Source of the DNA: Chloranthus sessilifolius
Taxonomy: Eukaryota > Streptophyta > Magnoliopsida > Chloranthales > Chloranthaceae
Assembly: GCA_021018995.1 (NCBI GenBank)
Contig: CM037590.1
Span: 82,678,097 to 82,742,096, forward strand
Length of the DNA: 64,000 nucleotides
Direction of reading: 5' to 3'
Shown here: positions 46,221 to 57,420 of the stretch, in pieces
How positions within the stretch are numbered: the first letter of the stretch is position 1
Layout of the letters: each line of letters starts with the position of its first letter
The notes under the pieces: model-generated
The model's database searches: none
Seen by the model: only the letters and a program-made list of their open reading frames with translations
Told to the model about the DNA's origin: nothing
Translations under genes and position numbers: made by a program

Positions 46221-47807
46221 CTAGGAGGTGGGGTTTGGGAAGAAGAGGGTACTGGTTGGAAAGGGGAGGAAGGACCATGATGGAAAGTGGAGGGAGGGGA
46301 AGTGTGGTTTTGGGGAAAGGTGCTGTGAGGTAGTTGGGGAGTCTGGCAGAAGGGTGTAGTAGGTAGGCATGGTTTCAAGGAATATAGAGATGAAGGCTTG
46401 GAAGCCTATGGATGTGTTTAGGGTTAAGTTAATGTCGGGGAGAGGAGATATAGTATATATGGCTGGGGTGGTGGTTTCTTCAAGGTGGGGTGGGTCAATG
46501 GGGATGGAAGGTATTGAGGGTGGGGTCTGGGAGATGGTGGGGATGGTCTGAGTAGGTTTTCGTTTCTTGTAGGAGATGAGTGGGGGACTGGCAGGCTTAG
46601 TTGGAATGGAGGGGGGAATGGAGGGGAGAATTGTGGCAATGTACTGTGGTAAGGTAGGGGAAGGGGAGTCCTCCCATGGACCAAGAACAGGTGAAGGGGG
46701 AGTGGGCATGGAGAATGGAATCAGAGGGGGGTGAGAGATGGATGCAAGAGGAGTAGAGGATGCAGGAAGAAGAGGTGGAGGGGGTGTGGGTGCTGCTGCA
46801 GGGATGGAAGTGATGAGCTCTGGAGGCACTGCTGTTGTAGCAGGGGTAGACTCTGATGCAGCTGCTTCTGCTTGCTTGGGCAGGGCCTGAGCTTCAGCTT
46901 TCTTCTTTTTCTGACCCCCCATCAAGCTTCTGCTGATTCCCCATTGCCTCTTGGCAAAGGTAGTAGGGGTAAGGGTGGTGGTTTGCTCGGTTCTTCCTAT
47001 CTTGTAGCCCCCCTTGATCAGCAACAAGGTGATGATTCTTGCATAGGGTAGGGTGTGAGGCTTCTTGTTTGACCCTAATTTTGCCACTGTGTCTTTCATA
47101 GCTTCAAAAATCAGCCAGGCTGCGTGGAAGCCATGGCCCATGTGGTAGGAGTAGACAGCATCCGCAATGGGAGTTCTTCTCTCCTGCTGATGTCCTGAGC
47201 AATATATGTTCTTTCGCAGGACTTGGTCAATGAACAGTAGCTCAGGATCAAGTTCCCTCCTTCTGATTGAGTCCCCGGTGGCTTTTAATCCTCTTGTTAG
47301 GGCCCTTGCAATTGTGTCAATTGATGCACGCAGAGGGGGGCCATATCCACAGCTAGGATTGAATGTTGCTGGGATGCCCAATACTTCAGCAATCATCTTA
47401 GGGCTCACTAACAAATCAAAATCGTCAATCATCACCAGTAAGCATTCTTGTCCATCATTGCCCTTCTTGACCTTGATGTGCTGGTAAAACAGCTGCACTA
47501 TCCTTGGGTAGGCTAGTGCTGGAATTTCTCTCATCAGTGGCATCAGGCCCGCTTTGCTCAGAAATTGTATTGCAGGGGCAGAGAGAGGTTCTTTTTCAAA
47601 GAATGGGACATCAAAGGCTGTTTCAGGCTCCAATGGAATTGACTCCATGAGCTCAGAAGGAGCAGAGAGCTTAGTGGTTGGTACCGCCGCATCCTCAACC
47701 ACTTTCTTTCCTTTTTTGGGAGACTTGGAAGTCTTGGCCTTTTTAGGGGTGGTCTCTGCAGGGTCCTTGTCCTTCCCCTTTCTCTTTTGTGCAATTTTGG
47801 GAGCCAT
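46221..47807 (-). CDS. E7 main 3' ORF, 'putative plant transposon protein' type domain
   Basis: 528 residues without interruption, starting MAPKIAQKRKGKDKD. Residues 1-45 are lysine-rich and could be a nuclear signal. Residues about 65-295 form a globular domain with LFYQH (105), MIAEVLGIP (138), FIDQVLRKNIY (192) and LPYARIITLLL (253). I recognise it as the domain catalogued as a putative plant transposon protein; function unknown. Residues 300-528 are P/S/T-rich. There is no signal peptide or clear membrane segment, so it does not look like a fusion-type envelope. It occupies the env-like slot of Athila. The ATG at 47807 is supported by the preceding telo-box leader. The E1 3' ORF is a likely homologue. 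Confidence 0.75.
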   Translation of the reverse strand: MAPKIAQKRKGKDKDPAETTPKKAKTSKSPKKGKKVVEDAAVPTTKLSAPSELMESIPLEPETAFDVPFFEKEPLSAPAIQFLSKAGLMPLMREIPALAYPRIVQLFYQHIKVKKGNDGQECLLVMIDDFDLLVSPKMIAEVLGIPATFNPSCGYGPPLRASIDTIARALTRGLKATGDSIRRRELDPELLFIDQVLRKNIYCSGHQQERRTPIADAVYSYHMGHGFHAAWLIFEAMKDTVAKLGSNKKPHTLPYARIITLLLIKGGYKIGRTEQTTTLTPTTFAKRQWGISRSLMGGQKKKKAEAQALPKQAEAAASESTPATTAVPPELITSIPAAAPTPPPPLLPASSTPLASISHPPLIPFSMPTPPSPVLGPWEDSPSPTLPQYIATILPSIPPSIPTKPASPPLISYKKRKPTQTIPTISQTPPSIPSIPIDPPHLEETTTPAIYTISPLPDINLTLNTSIGFQAFISIFLETMPTYYTLLPDSPTTSQHLSPKPHFPSLHFPSWSFLPFPTSTLFFPNPTS

Positions 47808-47848
47808 TTCTAACTCTGTCCTCTAATATGAGCAATGGAGACGGAGAG

Positions 47849-48485
47849 CTAGGGTTTGGTTTGATTTGATGCACAGGGCACCTCAAGATCTCTCAGCAGA
47901 GGGCAATGGATGGGGGTGATGATAGGAACACTTGTATAGATTTGTCGAGCGAATGGTGAGCTGAAGGAGTGATGCTGGAGGAGAGAAGGGAGAGCGGCGG
48001 AAGCTAGGGTTTTGCAGAGGGAAGAAGGAAGTAGATAATGAAAAAGGGACAAAGCGCGGGGTTGAAATACTTATCACAAAGCTCGGCGCGCTTTGGAACA
48101 TCTGGTCGCGGGGTTGGAAATAAACCTAGCGAGGGTGTTGATTACATCTGGATTGCGCAACAATCTCTAAAGTCGACCTTGGAGCGCACTATAGAGTGAG
48201 ATTAATTCATGTGAAGTGCGCGAGCGGTTCCTAAGGCTCTATTTGGATTGCGAGAGAAGCTCTGAGGTTCATCTTGAAGCTCGTGATGATCGATAATCTC
48301 ATGAGTAATGTATGGCTCTATATGAATTATCGAGAGGCTCCTCACACATGAATCTCATGACAATAATAGAATGTGACCAGGTGAACTGCGCGAACTTCTC
48401 TCAGACTCCCTCCTTTAACCTCGCGATAGGTTTCTAGGCTTCCTCTTTTAACCTCGCGAGAGCATATGAATCTCGCGATAGTCTC
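47849..48485 (-). promoter_or_regulatory. Promoter-like module 1 of E7 (CGCGAG array, CT-rich leader, two telo-boxes)
   Basis: After the end of pol, the - strand shows a CGCGAG word array at 48485-48085, a weak TATA-like GATAAGTATTTC at about 48083-48072, a long C/T-rich leader, AAACCCTAG at 48012-48004 and again at 47857-47849, and then the ATG at 47807. Confidence 0.5.
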
Positions 48486-48849
48486 CCAGGCTTCCATTTT
48501 GGATCCAAATGACGATAGTATAAACAGAGAGAGCATGTGCTCGTTTCGCCTTTTGCATTTTTGCTGTGGTTGAATCTTGGGCATGACTCTCTCCTATGAC
48601 TGTCTTTAGACACATGTAAACTCAATCATACACTCAAGGTCAATAAAAATAACCTTCCACATCAGGCATTCAATAGAAGCTATTAATTCAAAATCAGTAA
48701 GAATCAAGCCAAGCATCATAAGTTCACAACAGATAGGGCAAAATTCATATAAGGCCACTAGCAAATCCTAGAGAATAGAAACTAAAGAAAGCAAGATAAA
48801 TCAACCAAAAACTAAGTGCATATGCTACAGTAATGACACACCTGTGGAA
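48486..48849 (-). other. Spacer between E7 pol and the word array
   Basis: About 360 AT-rich bases downstream of the pol stop with no open frame of interest. Confidence 0.5.
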
Positions 48850-51800
48850 TCAGTTTGAAGAAGGATCGCCTTGACAGTGAATGGTGTCAAAAAGGTCAGC
48901 AGGCTTTTCAAAACAAGGCTTAAGCCTCTGACCATTCACCTTTAAGAGTCTCCCAGACTTAGGGTCCTTGATTTCCACAGCACCAGATGGGGAAATATGC
49001 ATGACAATATAAGGACCTTCCCATCTGAATTTCAATTTGCCTGGAAAAAATTTAAGTTTGGAGTTAAACAACCAAACCTTATCACCAACATTTAAACTCT
49101 TTCTCAACAGCCCTTTGTCAAAGAAAGCTTTGGACCTTTCCTTGTATATCCTTACATTGGCATATGCATCCATCCTTAGTTCTTCCAATTCCGATAGCTG
49201 CAACAACCTATGATGACCAGTAGAAGTTAGATCTAGATTTAAATGTTTGATGACCCAATAGGCCTTGTGTTTTAACTCCACTGGGAGATGACAAGCCTTG
49301 CCATAGATTAGTCTAAAAGGGGACATACCGATGGGGGTCTTATAGGCAGTCCTATAAGCCCACAATGCATCATTAAGCTTGTCAGCCCAATCCTTCCTAT
49401 CAGTCGTCACAGTCTTCTCAAGGATATGCTTGATCACCCTATTTGAAATTTCAACATGCCCACTGGTTTGTGGGTGGTAGGGAGTAGCAATCCTATGGGT
49501 GACAGAATATTTCTTGAGCAAGCTCTCGAAATTTCTGTTACAGAAATGGCTTCCCCCATCACTGATAACGGCTCTAGGGGTACCAAATCTGGAGAAGATA
49601 TTTTGCTTTATGAACTTGAGGACCACCTGATTATCATTAGTTCTTGTGGCAATGGCTTCTACCCATTTGGAAACATAGTCCACTGCCACTAAGATAAAAT
49701 GAAAACCATTTGAAGGAGGAAAGGGGCCCATAAAATCAATACCCCACACATCAAATGCTTCTACAACAAGGATGGGTACAGAAGGCATTGAATTTCGTTT
49801 AGACAGCCCTCCTAGTTTCTGACATCTTTCACAGGCCTTGCAGTGTGTATGGGCATCTCTGAAAAGAGAAGGCCAATAGAAACCACACTGCAACACTTTG
49901 TCAGCTATTTTTCTCCCACTAAAGTGACCCCCAAAGGCATATTCATGGCACATGGCCAGAATACTGGGGATATCACTTTCGGGAACACATTTTTGAATAA
50001 TTTGGTCTGCACAATACTTGTGCAAGCAAGGTTCCTCCCAGAAAAAGAATTTGACCTGTGAGAAAAACAGGTCTTTATCCATTTTTGTCCAATGGGAAGG
50101 GATCTTGCCGATAACTAGATAATTGACAATAGGTGCATACCAAGGAACTAAAGATTGGATGGCAAACAATTGCTCATCCGGGAATACATCATTTATAGTG
50201 AGGTCATCAACACCTTTCTCCAACATAATTCTGGACAAGTGGTCAGCCACCACATTTTCTACACCTTTCTTGTCTTTGATTTCGATGCCAAACTCCTGAA
50301 ACAGGAGTATCCATCTAATCAATCGGGGCTTTACATCCTTCTTGGACAGTAGGTACTTTAATGCTGAGTGGTCAGTGAAGATGACAGTTTTAGACCCAAG
50401 TAGGTAAGGTCTAAACTTGTCTACAGCAAAAACCACTGCCAGAAGCTCTTTCTCAGTGGTTGTGTAGTTCAGCTGAGGTTTAGCAAGTGATTTACTGAGA
50501 TATGTAATGACCACAGGCAGCTTATCCTTTCTCTGGCCCAAGAGAGCACCTATTGTCAAGTCAGAAGCATCACACATCAACTCAAAGGGCAAGGTATAGT
50601 CAGGTGTTTGGAGTACAGGGGCAGAGGTGAGGCAAATTTTCAAAGTTTCAAAAGCCTTCAGACAGTTAGCAGAGAAGTCAAAGGGCACATCCTGGCAGAG
50701 CAGGTGGCACAATGGCTTAGCAATTTTGCTGAAGTCTTTGATAAACCTCCTGTAGAATCCAGCATGGCCAAGGAAGGATCTGATTTGCTTGACTGTTCTT
50801 GGAGGGGACAGATTTTTAATGAGGTCAACTTTGGCCTTGTCTACCTTAATTCCATCTTTAGAGACTACATGGCCCAACAGAATTCCTTGTGTTACCATGA
50901 AGTGGCTCTTCTCCCAACTTAAGACCAAATTAGTCTCTTCACATCTTTGTAGGACTTGATGGAGGTGTTGTAGACATTGGTCAAAGCTATCCCCATAGAC
51001 TGAAAAGTCATCCATGAAAATTTCCAAGAATTTGTCAATCATATAAAAAAAAATGGTATACATACACCTCAGAAAGGTGGCTGGGGCATTACACAGTTCA
51101 AAAGGCATCCTTCTGTAAGCAAAGGTGCCAAAAGGACAAGTAAATGTAGTTTTCTCTTGATCAAGGGGGTACACAGGGATCTGATTGTACCCTGAGTACC
51201 CATCAAGAAAATAGTAAAAAGCCTTCCCAGCCAACTTGTCCAAAATTTGATCAATAAAAGGGAGAGGGAAGTGGTCTTTTCTGGTCTTAGAGTTGAGTTT
51301 TTGATAATCGATGTAAACTCTCCAGCCAGTGGTCTCCCTGACTGGTCTCAACTCTCCAGATTCGGTTTTGATCACTGTTTTGCCAGATTTCTTGGGCACC
51401 ACTTGGATTGGTGCCACCCATTCCGAATCAGAGATGGGGTAAATTACCCCAGCATCCAACAACTTAATGATTTCTTTCAGAACCACCTCTTGCATGTGAG
51501 GATTAAGTTTCCTCTGCATTTCCCTGGAGGGTGTTGAGTCCTCCTCTAGATGAATCCTACGCATACAGATTGATGCATCAATTCCTCCTAGATCAGCAAT
51601 GGTCCAGCCTATTGCTTTCTTGTGCTTCCTCAAAATAGTTAGCAACTCCTCCTCTTGCTCACTGGTAAGAGAAGAGGAGATAATCACAGGAAGTTTCTCT
51701 TCTTTCTCGAGGAAAGCATATTTTAGTGTCTCTGGCAGCTTCTTGAGCTCTAGATCAGGGGCTTGTTGTATGGATGGCAGGATTGGTGTATTGTTGGATG

Positions 51801-52320
51801 GAGGAAGGGGCAACAATGTAGGTTTCCAATTGGAATGTTGTACTAAGCCCACAGAAGACTTCACTAGGGGTGTGTCTTCTGGCATTAAAGCTAGGCTTCC
51901 TTCCTCCACCAAGTTCCAAACTTTAGTTAAATTAGTGGCAATGTAGCTCCACTCTAGCAGAGTGTGCAGTTCTTCAACAATTTCTTCTAGTACATCCATT
52001 GCAAAGCATTCCTCATTGTCCAGCTGAGGGTGCTTTGCACTGTTGTACACATTAAGCTCAACTTTCATATGTCCGAAAGTGACCTCTATGATCCCAGACC
52101 TGCATTGAATGCATGCATTGGCAGTGGCCAAGAATGGTCTGCCTAGAATAAAAGGTATCAGAGATGTACTCTTGTTGTAGCCCATGTCCAAGACAAGGAA
52201 GTCTGCAGGATAGAAGAACTTATCTACCCCCACTAGGACATCCTCGACCACTCCCATGAGTTTCCTCTCGGACCTATCAGCCATCAATAGAATAATGGGG
52301 GTGGACTTCAGCTCCCCCAA
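48850..52320 (-). CDS. pol: E7 pol: protease, RT, RNase H, integrase (Athila)
   Basis: 1156 residues in one frame. Residues 1-95 are the Athila-type protease region ([13 protein letters not shown], 57-69). RT spans about 280-480 ([25 protein letters not shown] at 435). RNase H spans about 575-695 ([23 protein letters not shown]). The integrase zinc domain is about 792-833 ([16 protein letters not shown]). The integrase core has its acidic residues near 862 (GIDFMGPF), 921 (ISDGGSHF) and 957 (GHVEISNR). The C-terminal part holds [17 protein letters not shown] (1006) and a GPY-like segment (1099-1130). The protein would copy and integrate the element. The first part of protease probably lies upstream of this ATG, joined to gag. 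Confidence 0.93.
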   Translation of the reverse strand: MGELKSTPIILLMADRSERKLMGVVEDVLVGVDKFFYPADFLVLDMGYNKSTSLIPFILGRPFLATANACIQCRSGIIEVTFGHMKVELNVYNSAKHPQLDNEECFAMDVLEEIVEELHTLLEWSYIATNLTKVWNLVEEGSLALMPEDTPLVKSSVGLVQHSNWKPTLLPLPPSNNTPILPSIQQAPDLELKKLPETLKYAFLEKEEKLPVIISSSLTSEQEEELLTILRKHKKAIGWTIADLGGIDASICMRRIHLEEDSTPSREMQRKLNPHMQEVVLKEIIKLLDAGVIYPISDSEWVAPIQVVPKKSGKTVIKTESGELRPVRETTGWRVYIDYQKLNSKTRKDHFPLPFIDQILDKLAGKAFYYFLDGYSGYNQIPVYPLDQEKTTFTCPFGTFAYRRMPFELCNAPATFLRCMYTIFFYMIDKFLEIFMDDFSVYGDSFDQCLQHLHQVLQRCEETNLVLSWEKSHFMVTQGILLGHVVSKDGIKVDKAKVDLIKNLSPPRTVKQIRSFLGHAGFYRRFIKDFSKIAKPLCHLLCQDVPFDFSANCLKAFETLKICLTSAPVLQTPDYTLPFELMCDASDLTIGALLGQRKDKLPVVITYLSKSLAKPQLNYTTTEKELLAVVFAVDKFRPYLLGSKTVIFTDHSALKYLLSKKDVKPRLIRWILLFQEFGIEIKDKKGVENVVADHLSRIMLEKGVDDLTINDVFPDEQLFAIQSLVPWYAPIVNYLVIGKIPSHWTKMDKDLFFSQVKFFFWEEPCLHKYCADQIIQKCVPESDIPSILAMCHEYAFGGHFSGRKIADKVLQCGFYWPSLFRDAHTHCKACERCQKLGGLSKRNSMPSVPILVVEAFDVWGIDFMGPFPPSNGFHFILVAVDYVSKWVEAIATRTNDNQVVLKFIKQNIFSRFGTPRAVISDGGSHFCNRNFESLLKKYSVTHRIATPYHPQTSGHVEISNRVIKHILEKTVTTDRKDWADKLNDALWAYRTAYKTPIGMSPFRLIYGKACHLPVELKHKAYWVIKHLNLDLTSTGHHRLLQLSELEELRMDAYANVRIYKERSKAFFDKGLLRKSLNVGDKVWLFNSKLKFFPGKLKFRWEGPYIVMHISPSGAVEIKDPKSGRLLKVNGQRLKPCFEKPADLFDTIHCQGDPSSN

Positions 52321-52329
52321 ACCTAATCA

Positions 52330-53445
52330 CGATATACACCGTATGGCGTGAAGTTAACATCGGCTCCAAGGTCCAAAAGGGCCCTTCCAATCGTGTGGTT
52401 ACCAATAATACAGGGAATAGTGGGTATCCCTGGGTCATGCAACTTCTCAGGTATTGTCATGGTTAATACAGAATTCCATCGACAAGACCTTCTTGGACAA
52501 ATGGCCTCTGGCCTTCCTTTTTTGAGTACAGAGGTCTTTCAGAAACTTTGCATAGGCTGAGACCTGTCGGATTGCATCAAGCAGGGGTAAATTTATCTTG
52601 ACCTGCTTAAAGGTCTCCATCATTTCCTTGATCTCAGCTCACTTTATCAAAAGAGGCAGGGCCACTCAAAGCTTGAGGAAATGGTATGAGGTACCATCGT
52701 TCTCATTATGCTTTTCCATGCCTGAACTTTTGTTTTTTTCTTTTTTCTATTTTTATCTCCTGCTGAGGCTCAACTATAACCTCTTTATTTTTCCCTTGTT
52801 GAAGGGCAACAGGTAGTTCTTGACTCTGTGCCTTAACAAAATCCTTATCATTTTCACATGACATTTCCTTAGGATAGATCTCTCCTTTTTCCTTTCCCAC
52901 CTGGTTGTCTACCATCCTACCAGACCTTAGGGCAGTTATGGCATTGACCCCCTCAAAATTGGAGGATCCTTCTCCGATGGAATACTGGCCCTTAGGGTTG
53001 GCAATTGGTTGGCTTGGCAACCGGCCCTCCTCTCTTTTAGCTAGAGCATTGGCTATTTGGCCAAGCTGCTCTTCTATTTTCTTAATGCTTTGATTGTGAG
53101 AAGTCACAGTCTGATTTAAGGGTCCAAGGCTTTGCAATTGGGCCAAAATCTGATCCTCAAAAGAAGCACTTCAGGGCTGAGGTGGGAGAACTATCAATTG
53201 ATTTGGTTGCTGGCGCTGCTGTTGTTGGAAATTCGACCTTTGGGCATAACCCTGGTTAAATTGCTGTTGTGGCCTTTGAGGTAAGGCCAATATCTACTGT
53301 GGCTGTATATAATTGTCTTGCCTCCACCTCAAATTTGGCTGGTCTCTCCATTGGTAACCAGTATTTTGGTGCTGGTATCTAGGGTTGTCTATTGTAGCCA
53401 CCAGATTGTTGTTGTCCAAAAGACTGGGCAGCAGCATCTCCTACC
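52330..53445 (-). pseudogene. gag: E7 gag C-terminal part
   Basis: Recognised by Athila gag landmarks in the frame 53146-52706: KIEEQLGQIANAL, GRLPSQPIANPKGQ and ITALRSG. Upstream, to 53445, the translation is Q/N/Y-rich (RYQHQNTGYQW), as is usual before this region. The section from 52705 to 52330 leads into protease. The N-terminal capsid part is not present next to it. Confidence 0.75.
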
Positions 53446-56345
53446 TTCAAATCTCAACCGTGGACACGTTTATTGTAAGCGCGTGTGATTCGCCCCTGGT
53501 AAGCTTGAGTGTGACACAAGGCTAAGAGTCTCTTCTCGTCCAATAAGTTCAATTGTTCAAAGTGGGATCTCTCTCTCTGCTTCGGGAAAGCCTGATTTCA
53601 GAGGATTCAGAGCGAGGGTACTTTAACCTCTACTAGTAGGACGACCTCAGTTTCATACACAAGGGAGAATGGTGTTGCTCCTGTAATGATACGGATCGAC
53701 ATTCTGTAGGCCCACAAAGCAAATGGTAGCATTTCGCTCCAATCTCGGTAAGTGACGACCATCTTCTCTAGAATACAGACGATAGTCTTGTTAGCAGCTT
53801 CTACGGCTCCATTAGTTTAAGGCCGATAGGGCGACGAGCGATGGTGCTTGATTTTATATTGCTCGTAGAAGGCTCGGATGTACTTATTCATAAATTTCGT
53901 GCCATTGTCCATGATGATATCCTTGGGTACTCCAAATCGGCACACAATATTTCTTTTGAGAAACTTCTCGATGTGACTGGCCGAGATGTTGGCATATGAC
54001 GCCACTTCTATCCACTTGGTGAAGTATTCAATGGCGACGAGGATGAACCGATGTCCGTTTGATACTTTCAGATTTATCATTCTGACAATGTCAAGGCCCC
54101 TGGTAGCAAATGGCCAAGGAGTGGTCATGCAGTGATGATTGATGGCAAGAGCGTGTATCAGACTAGAGTGTTCCTGACACTTATAACATTTTCGAGCATG
54201 TTTGTAGCAATCTGATTCCATAGTGGTCCAAAAGTATCCCTATCACAGAATTTTCTTGGTGAGCATGTGACCACTGACGTGGGCTCTACATACTCCCTCG
54301 TTAATCTCCTTCATAATATTGACCACTTCAATTTCGGTAAGGCACCTGTGCTAGATGTTATTGTAGGATCACTTGTAAAGGCACTCCCCGCAAATGACGT
54401 TGAATGGTTCGTCGGTCTGTCTTGAACGTACCCTCAGGGAAAGTTAGTGTCTCCAGAAAATTCTTGATATCTGAGAACCAAGGTGGCTCATCATCAGGCT
54501 TTGTAGGTTCCTCAATCTAGTGGCAGAAGGCCAACTCATTCCTTTGATTGATCATGATCAGCTTCATCTCAGCACCATACGGGATTTCTATCATTGACGC
54601 CAAAGTGGCTAGAGCGTCGGCAATGCAATTTCTTATCCGGGGGACATATGAGAATGTCACGTCTTGGAAGCAAGCTATCAGATCCTCAAGGTGTTCATGG
54701 TAAGGGATCAGTTTCTCATCTTTCATCTTCCAGTCACCATTCGTCTGGCATATGATTAACTACGAATCGCCAAACACCCAGAGGTGAGTTATATTCAGAT
54801 CGAGAGCCGCCTGTAGACCAGCGGCACAAGCTTAGTACTCAGCCATGTTATTAATGAAAGGGAAGTTGAGCTTGATAGAGACGGGTACATGGGATCCTTT
54901 TGGCGAGATTAAGATAGCACCGACTCCCTGACCTTGGACATTTGCTGCCCCATCAAAGTGCATTACCCAAGATTCTTCTGCTTCTTCAGTATCGTCTTCC
55001 ATCATGAACAAGATGTTCTCATTAGGGAACTCAGTTCTCAAAGGTTCATAATATGGCAAAGGATTGTCGATAAGATGATCAGCGAGTGCCTATCCGTTGA
55101 TCGACTTCTGAGTGACGTAGGTGATTTCAAACTCAGATAACAAGAGTTGTCAGTGTGCAGTTCATCCGGTGAGGGCTGGCTTCTCGAACAGGTATTTCAA
55201 TGGGTCCATTCGGTCCAGAAGTAGAACGGCTTGAGATAGCAAGTAATGGCGGAGCCTCTGAGTAGCCCATATAAGGGCCAGGCATGCTTTCTCCATATGA
55301 GAATAGCGTGTCTCGTAATCAGTAAACTTCTTGCTAAGATAGTAGATGGCCTGTTCTCTTCTTCCTATCTCGTCATGCTGCCCTAAGACACATCTCATCG
55401 AAACTTCCATCGTGGAGAGATACATCAAGAGTAGTCTCCCTGGCTCGGGTGGTACCAACACAGGTGGGTTAAGGAGGTAGCTTTTGATTTTATCGAATGC
55501 TATCTGGCAGTCGTTGTTCCATTTAACGGGCGAGTTCTTTCAAAGTAGCTTGAAGATCGACGTGCAGATTGGAGTTAGCTGTGCAATGAACAGACTAATA
55601 TATTGTATTCTGCCCAAGAACCCTCTAACCTCTTTCTTAGTAGACAGTGGCAACATTTTAATAATATATTTAACTTTGACTGGGTTGAACTCGATCCCTC
55701 TCCTGCTGACGATGAATCCTAACAGTTTCCCTGACATCGCACCAAATGTGCACTTTTGTGGATTCAGACGTAACCTGTACTTTCTCAACCTATCAAACAG
55801 TTTTTAGAGGTTTACCAAGTGATTGCCTCGCTCCGGTGACTTTGATATCATATCATCGACATACACTTAAATTTCTCAGTGCATCATGTCATGAAATAGT
55901 GTAGTCATAGCTCTCTGGTATCTTGCACCAGCATTCTTCAGCCTAAATGGCATGACTCTATAGCAAAAGGTTCCCCAGGGTGTGATGAACACAATCTTCT
56001 CTTGATTTGCCTCTCCCATTTTGATTTCATTATATCCAGAGAATCCGTCCATGAATGAAAGCATCCCCTACTGAGTAGTGTTATCGACCAAGATGTCAAT
56101 GTGCAACAATGGGAAATCATCTTTCGGGCTCGCCCTATTCAAGTTTCTAAAATCTATGCACATACAGACCTTTCCATCCTTTTTGGCACAAGAACAATAT
56201 TAGCTAGCCACTGCGGGTATTTGGATACCATGAGGAACCCCGCGTCATATTGCTTGATGACCTCATCTTTGACTTTCAACATCCACTCGGGTCAGAGACA
56301 TCTTAGCTTCTGCTTAACCGGCTTCATATCAGGGTAGAGGCAACT
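53446..56345 (-). pseudogene. pol: E8 pol remnant: RT, RNase H, second RNase H, integrase
   Basis: RT is about 56345-55540 (MLSFMDGFSGYNEIKM, WGTFCYRVMPF, RLNPQKCTFGAMSGKLLGF). RNase H is about 55460-55160 (EKACLALIWATQRLRHYLL). The archaeal-type second RNase H is about 54980-54520 (SWVMHFDGAANVQGQGVGAI, INNMAEY, IADALATLASM). The integrase zinc region is near 54200 (CYKCQEHSSLIHA) and the core at about 54120-53700 (FILVAIEYFTKWIEVA, GVPKDIIMDNGTKF). The duplicated RNase H identifies the Tat lineage. Fossil. Confidence 0.87.
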
Positions 56346-57420
56346 CATGCTCAACCAAATCGGTGTCCAGACCAGGCATGTCCTCGTATGACCAGACAAA
56401 AATGTCTTGGTATGACCAAAGAAAGTCGATCATGCTTTTTCTTTCTTCGGGAGATAGCGACGTTCCGATCTTGGTAATTTGGGGAATCTCCTCAGTCCCT
56501 AGATTAACGTCCTCAGTTTCCTCGACAATGGGGGTAGGGCCATGCTCAAATTCGGCAAACCGGTCAAGGAGCTCATTGGGGAGCTCCTCTAAAGGGATAT
56601 CCTCATCCAGACTCGTAACTCCTACCTCTTCTTGTATTTCTATAGGGAAGGGGTCGATTTTATGTGGGACGAGTATTTTGATTAAGGCATCTTTTTATGG
56701 TATTTTATCTAGAATTTTAAATGACAATGTTTTTAGACTTTGTATTTTTTCAATGTTTTTGAGGTTTTGTATTTTTTCCATGTTTTGGAGGTTTCGTATT
56801 TATTTGGAGATGGATCCTAGGCAACGCGAGTCTGTGTATATACAAGGTATTGCCTACCAAGGGCTTATCTCAGTTTTTATAGGTTGTTTTTTTTAGGAAA
56901 CGGGTATCAAATATTAGGCCACTCCCCGTTTCCAAGGTTTGGGACAAAGATTCCCAGTTGTGTACCTGAGGGGTCGCTCCTTTACCTGATTGGATGGAGG
57001 GGGCTGACTGATATGGCTCATTGGAGTCAGCTTCCATCATTTTGATCCCTATTTCGTCTGAGATGATGTCCTCAAATGTCAACACCGTTTTGTGGTGATT
57101 TACCACAGGGAAAGTTTGTTCAAGTACTAGCCGTCGATCTTTGAAAAGGGACAACGCAGCCAAATCTATCTCCAAGCTAGGAAGGGTAATGTGGGGATTG
57201 GTGGGGTGAATTGGTGTTGTGGGCTTGTGTGGGGTTAATCGAGTTTCCCCATTCCGGTTAATTTTCACAACCCTAATGCTTATGAATGAATTTCTGATAT
57301 GAGGCCTGGGGTAAGGTTTCTCCTCTTCGAAGTCTATTTCTCTAGCTCTTGCGGCCGCTGTCTCATAGGCCTTCTCCTTGGCCTCTTGGACCTCCTCCTC
57401 TGTGGGCTTGTAACCTAACA
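56346..57420 (-). other. E8 linker between G-patch and RT
   Basis: About 1.1 kb with acidic or low-complexity translation and a T-rich stretch near 56700-56800. Equivalent to the E6 spacer at 33540-35270. Ogre relatives are known to splice an intron in this part; there is no direct evidence for it here. Confidence 0.5.

Larger units (their letters stand above)
39492..53445 (-). mobile_element. E7: Athila element, - strand, with open pol and 3' ORF
   Basis: Read right to left: gag end, protease-RT-RNase H-integrase, a spacer with a CGCGAG array, the 528-residue 3' ORF, P-rich remnants, a second CGCGAG/TATA/telo-box module with a short ORF, a polypurine tract, and a 4.0-kb 3' LTR. Pol motifs such as [17 protein letters not shown] are diagnostic for Athila. 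Pol and the main 3' ORF are uninterrupted over long spans, so the element is the youngest-looking one here. The 5' LTR and the start of gag are not present next to it; E8 adjoins at 53446, so the copy is not complete. Confidence 0.88.

Noticed and set aside
45783-46280. 165-residue + strand frame rich in glycine and valine
   Set aside because: It is the complement of the P/S/T-rich E7 sequence on the - strand, and its composition is what such a complement gives.
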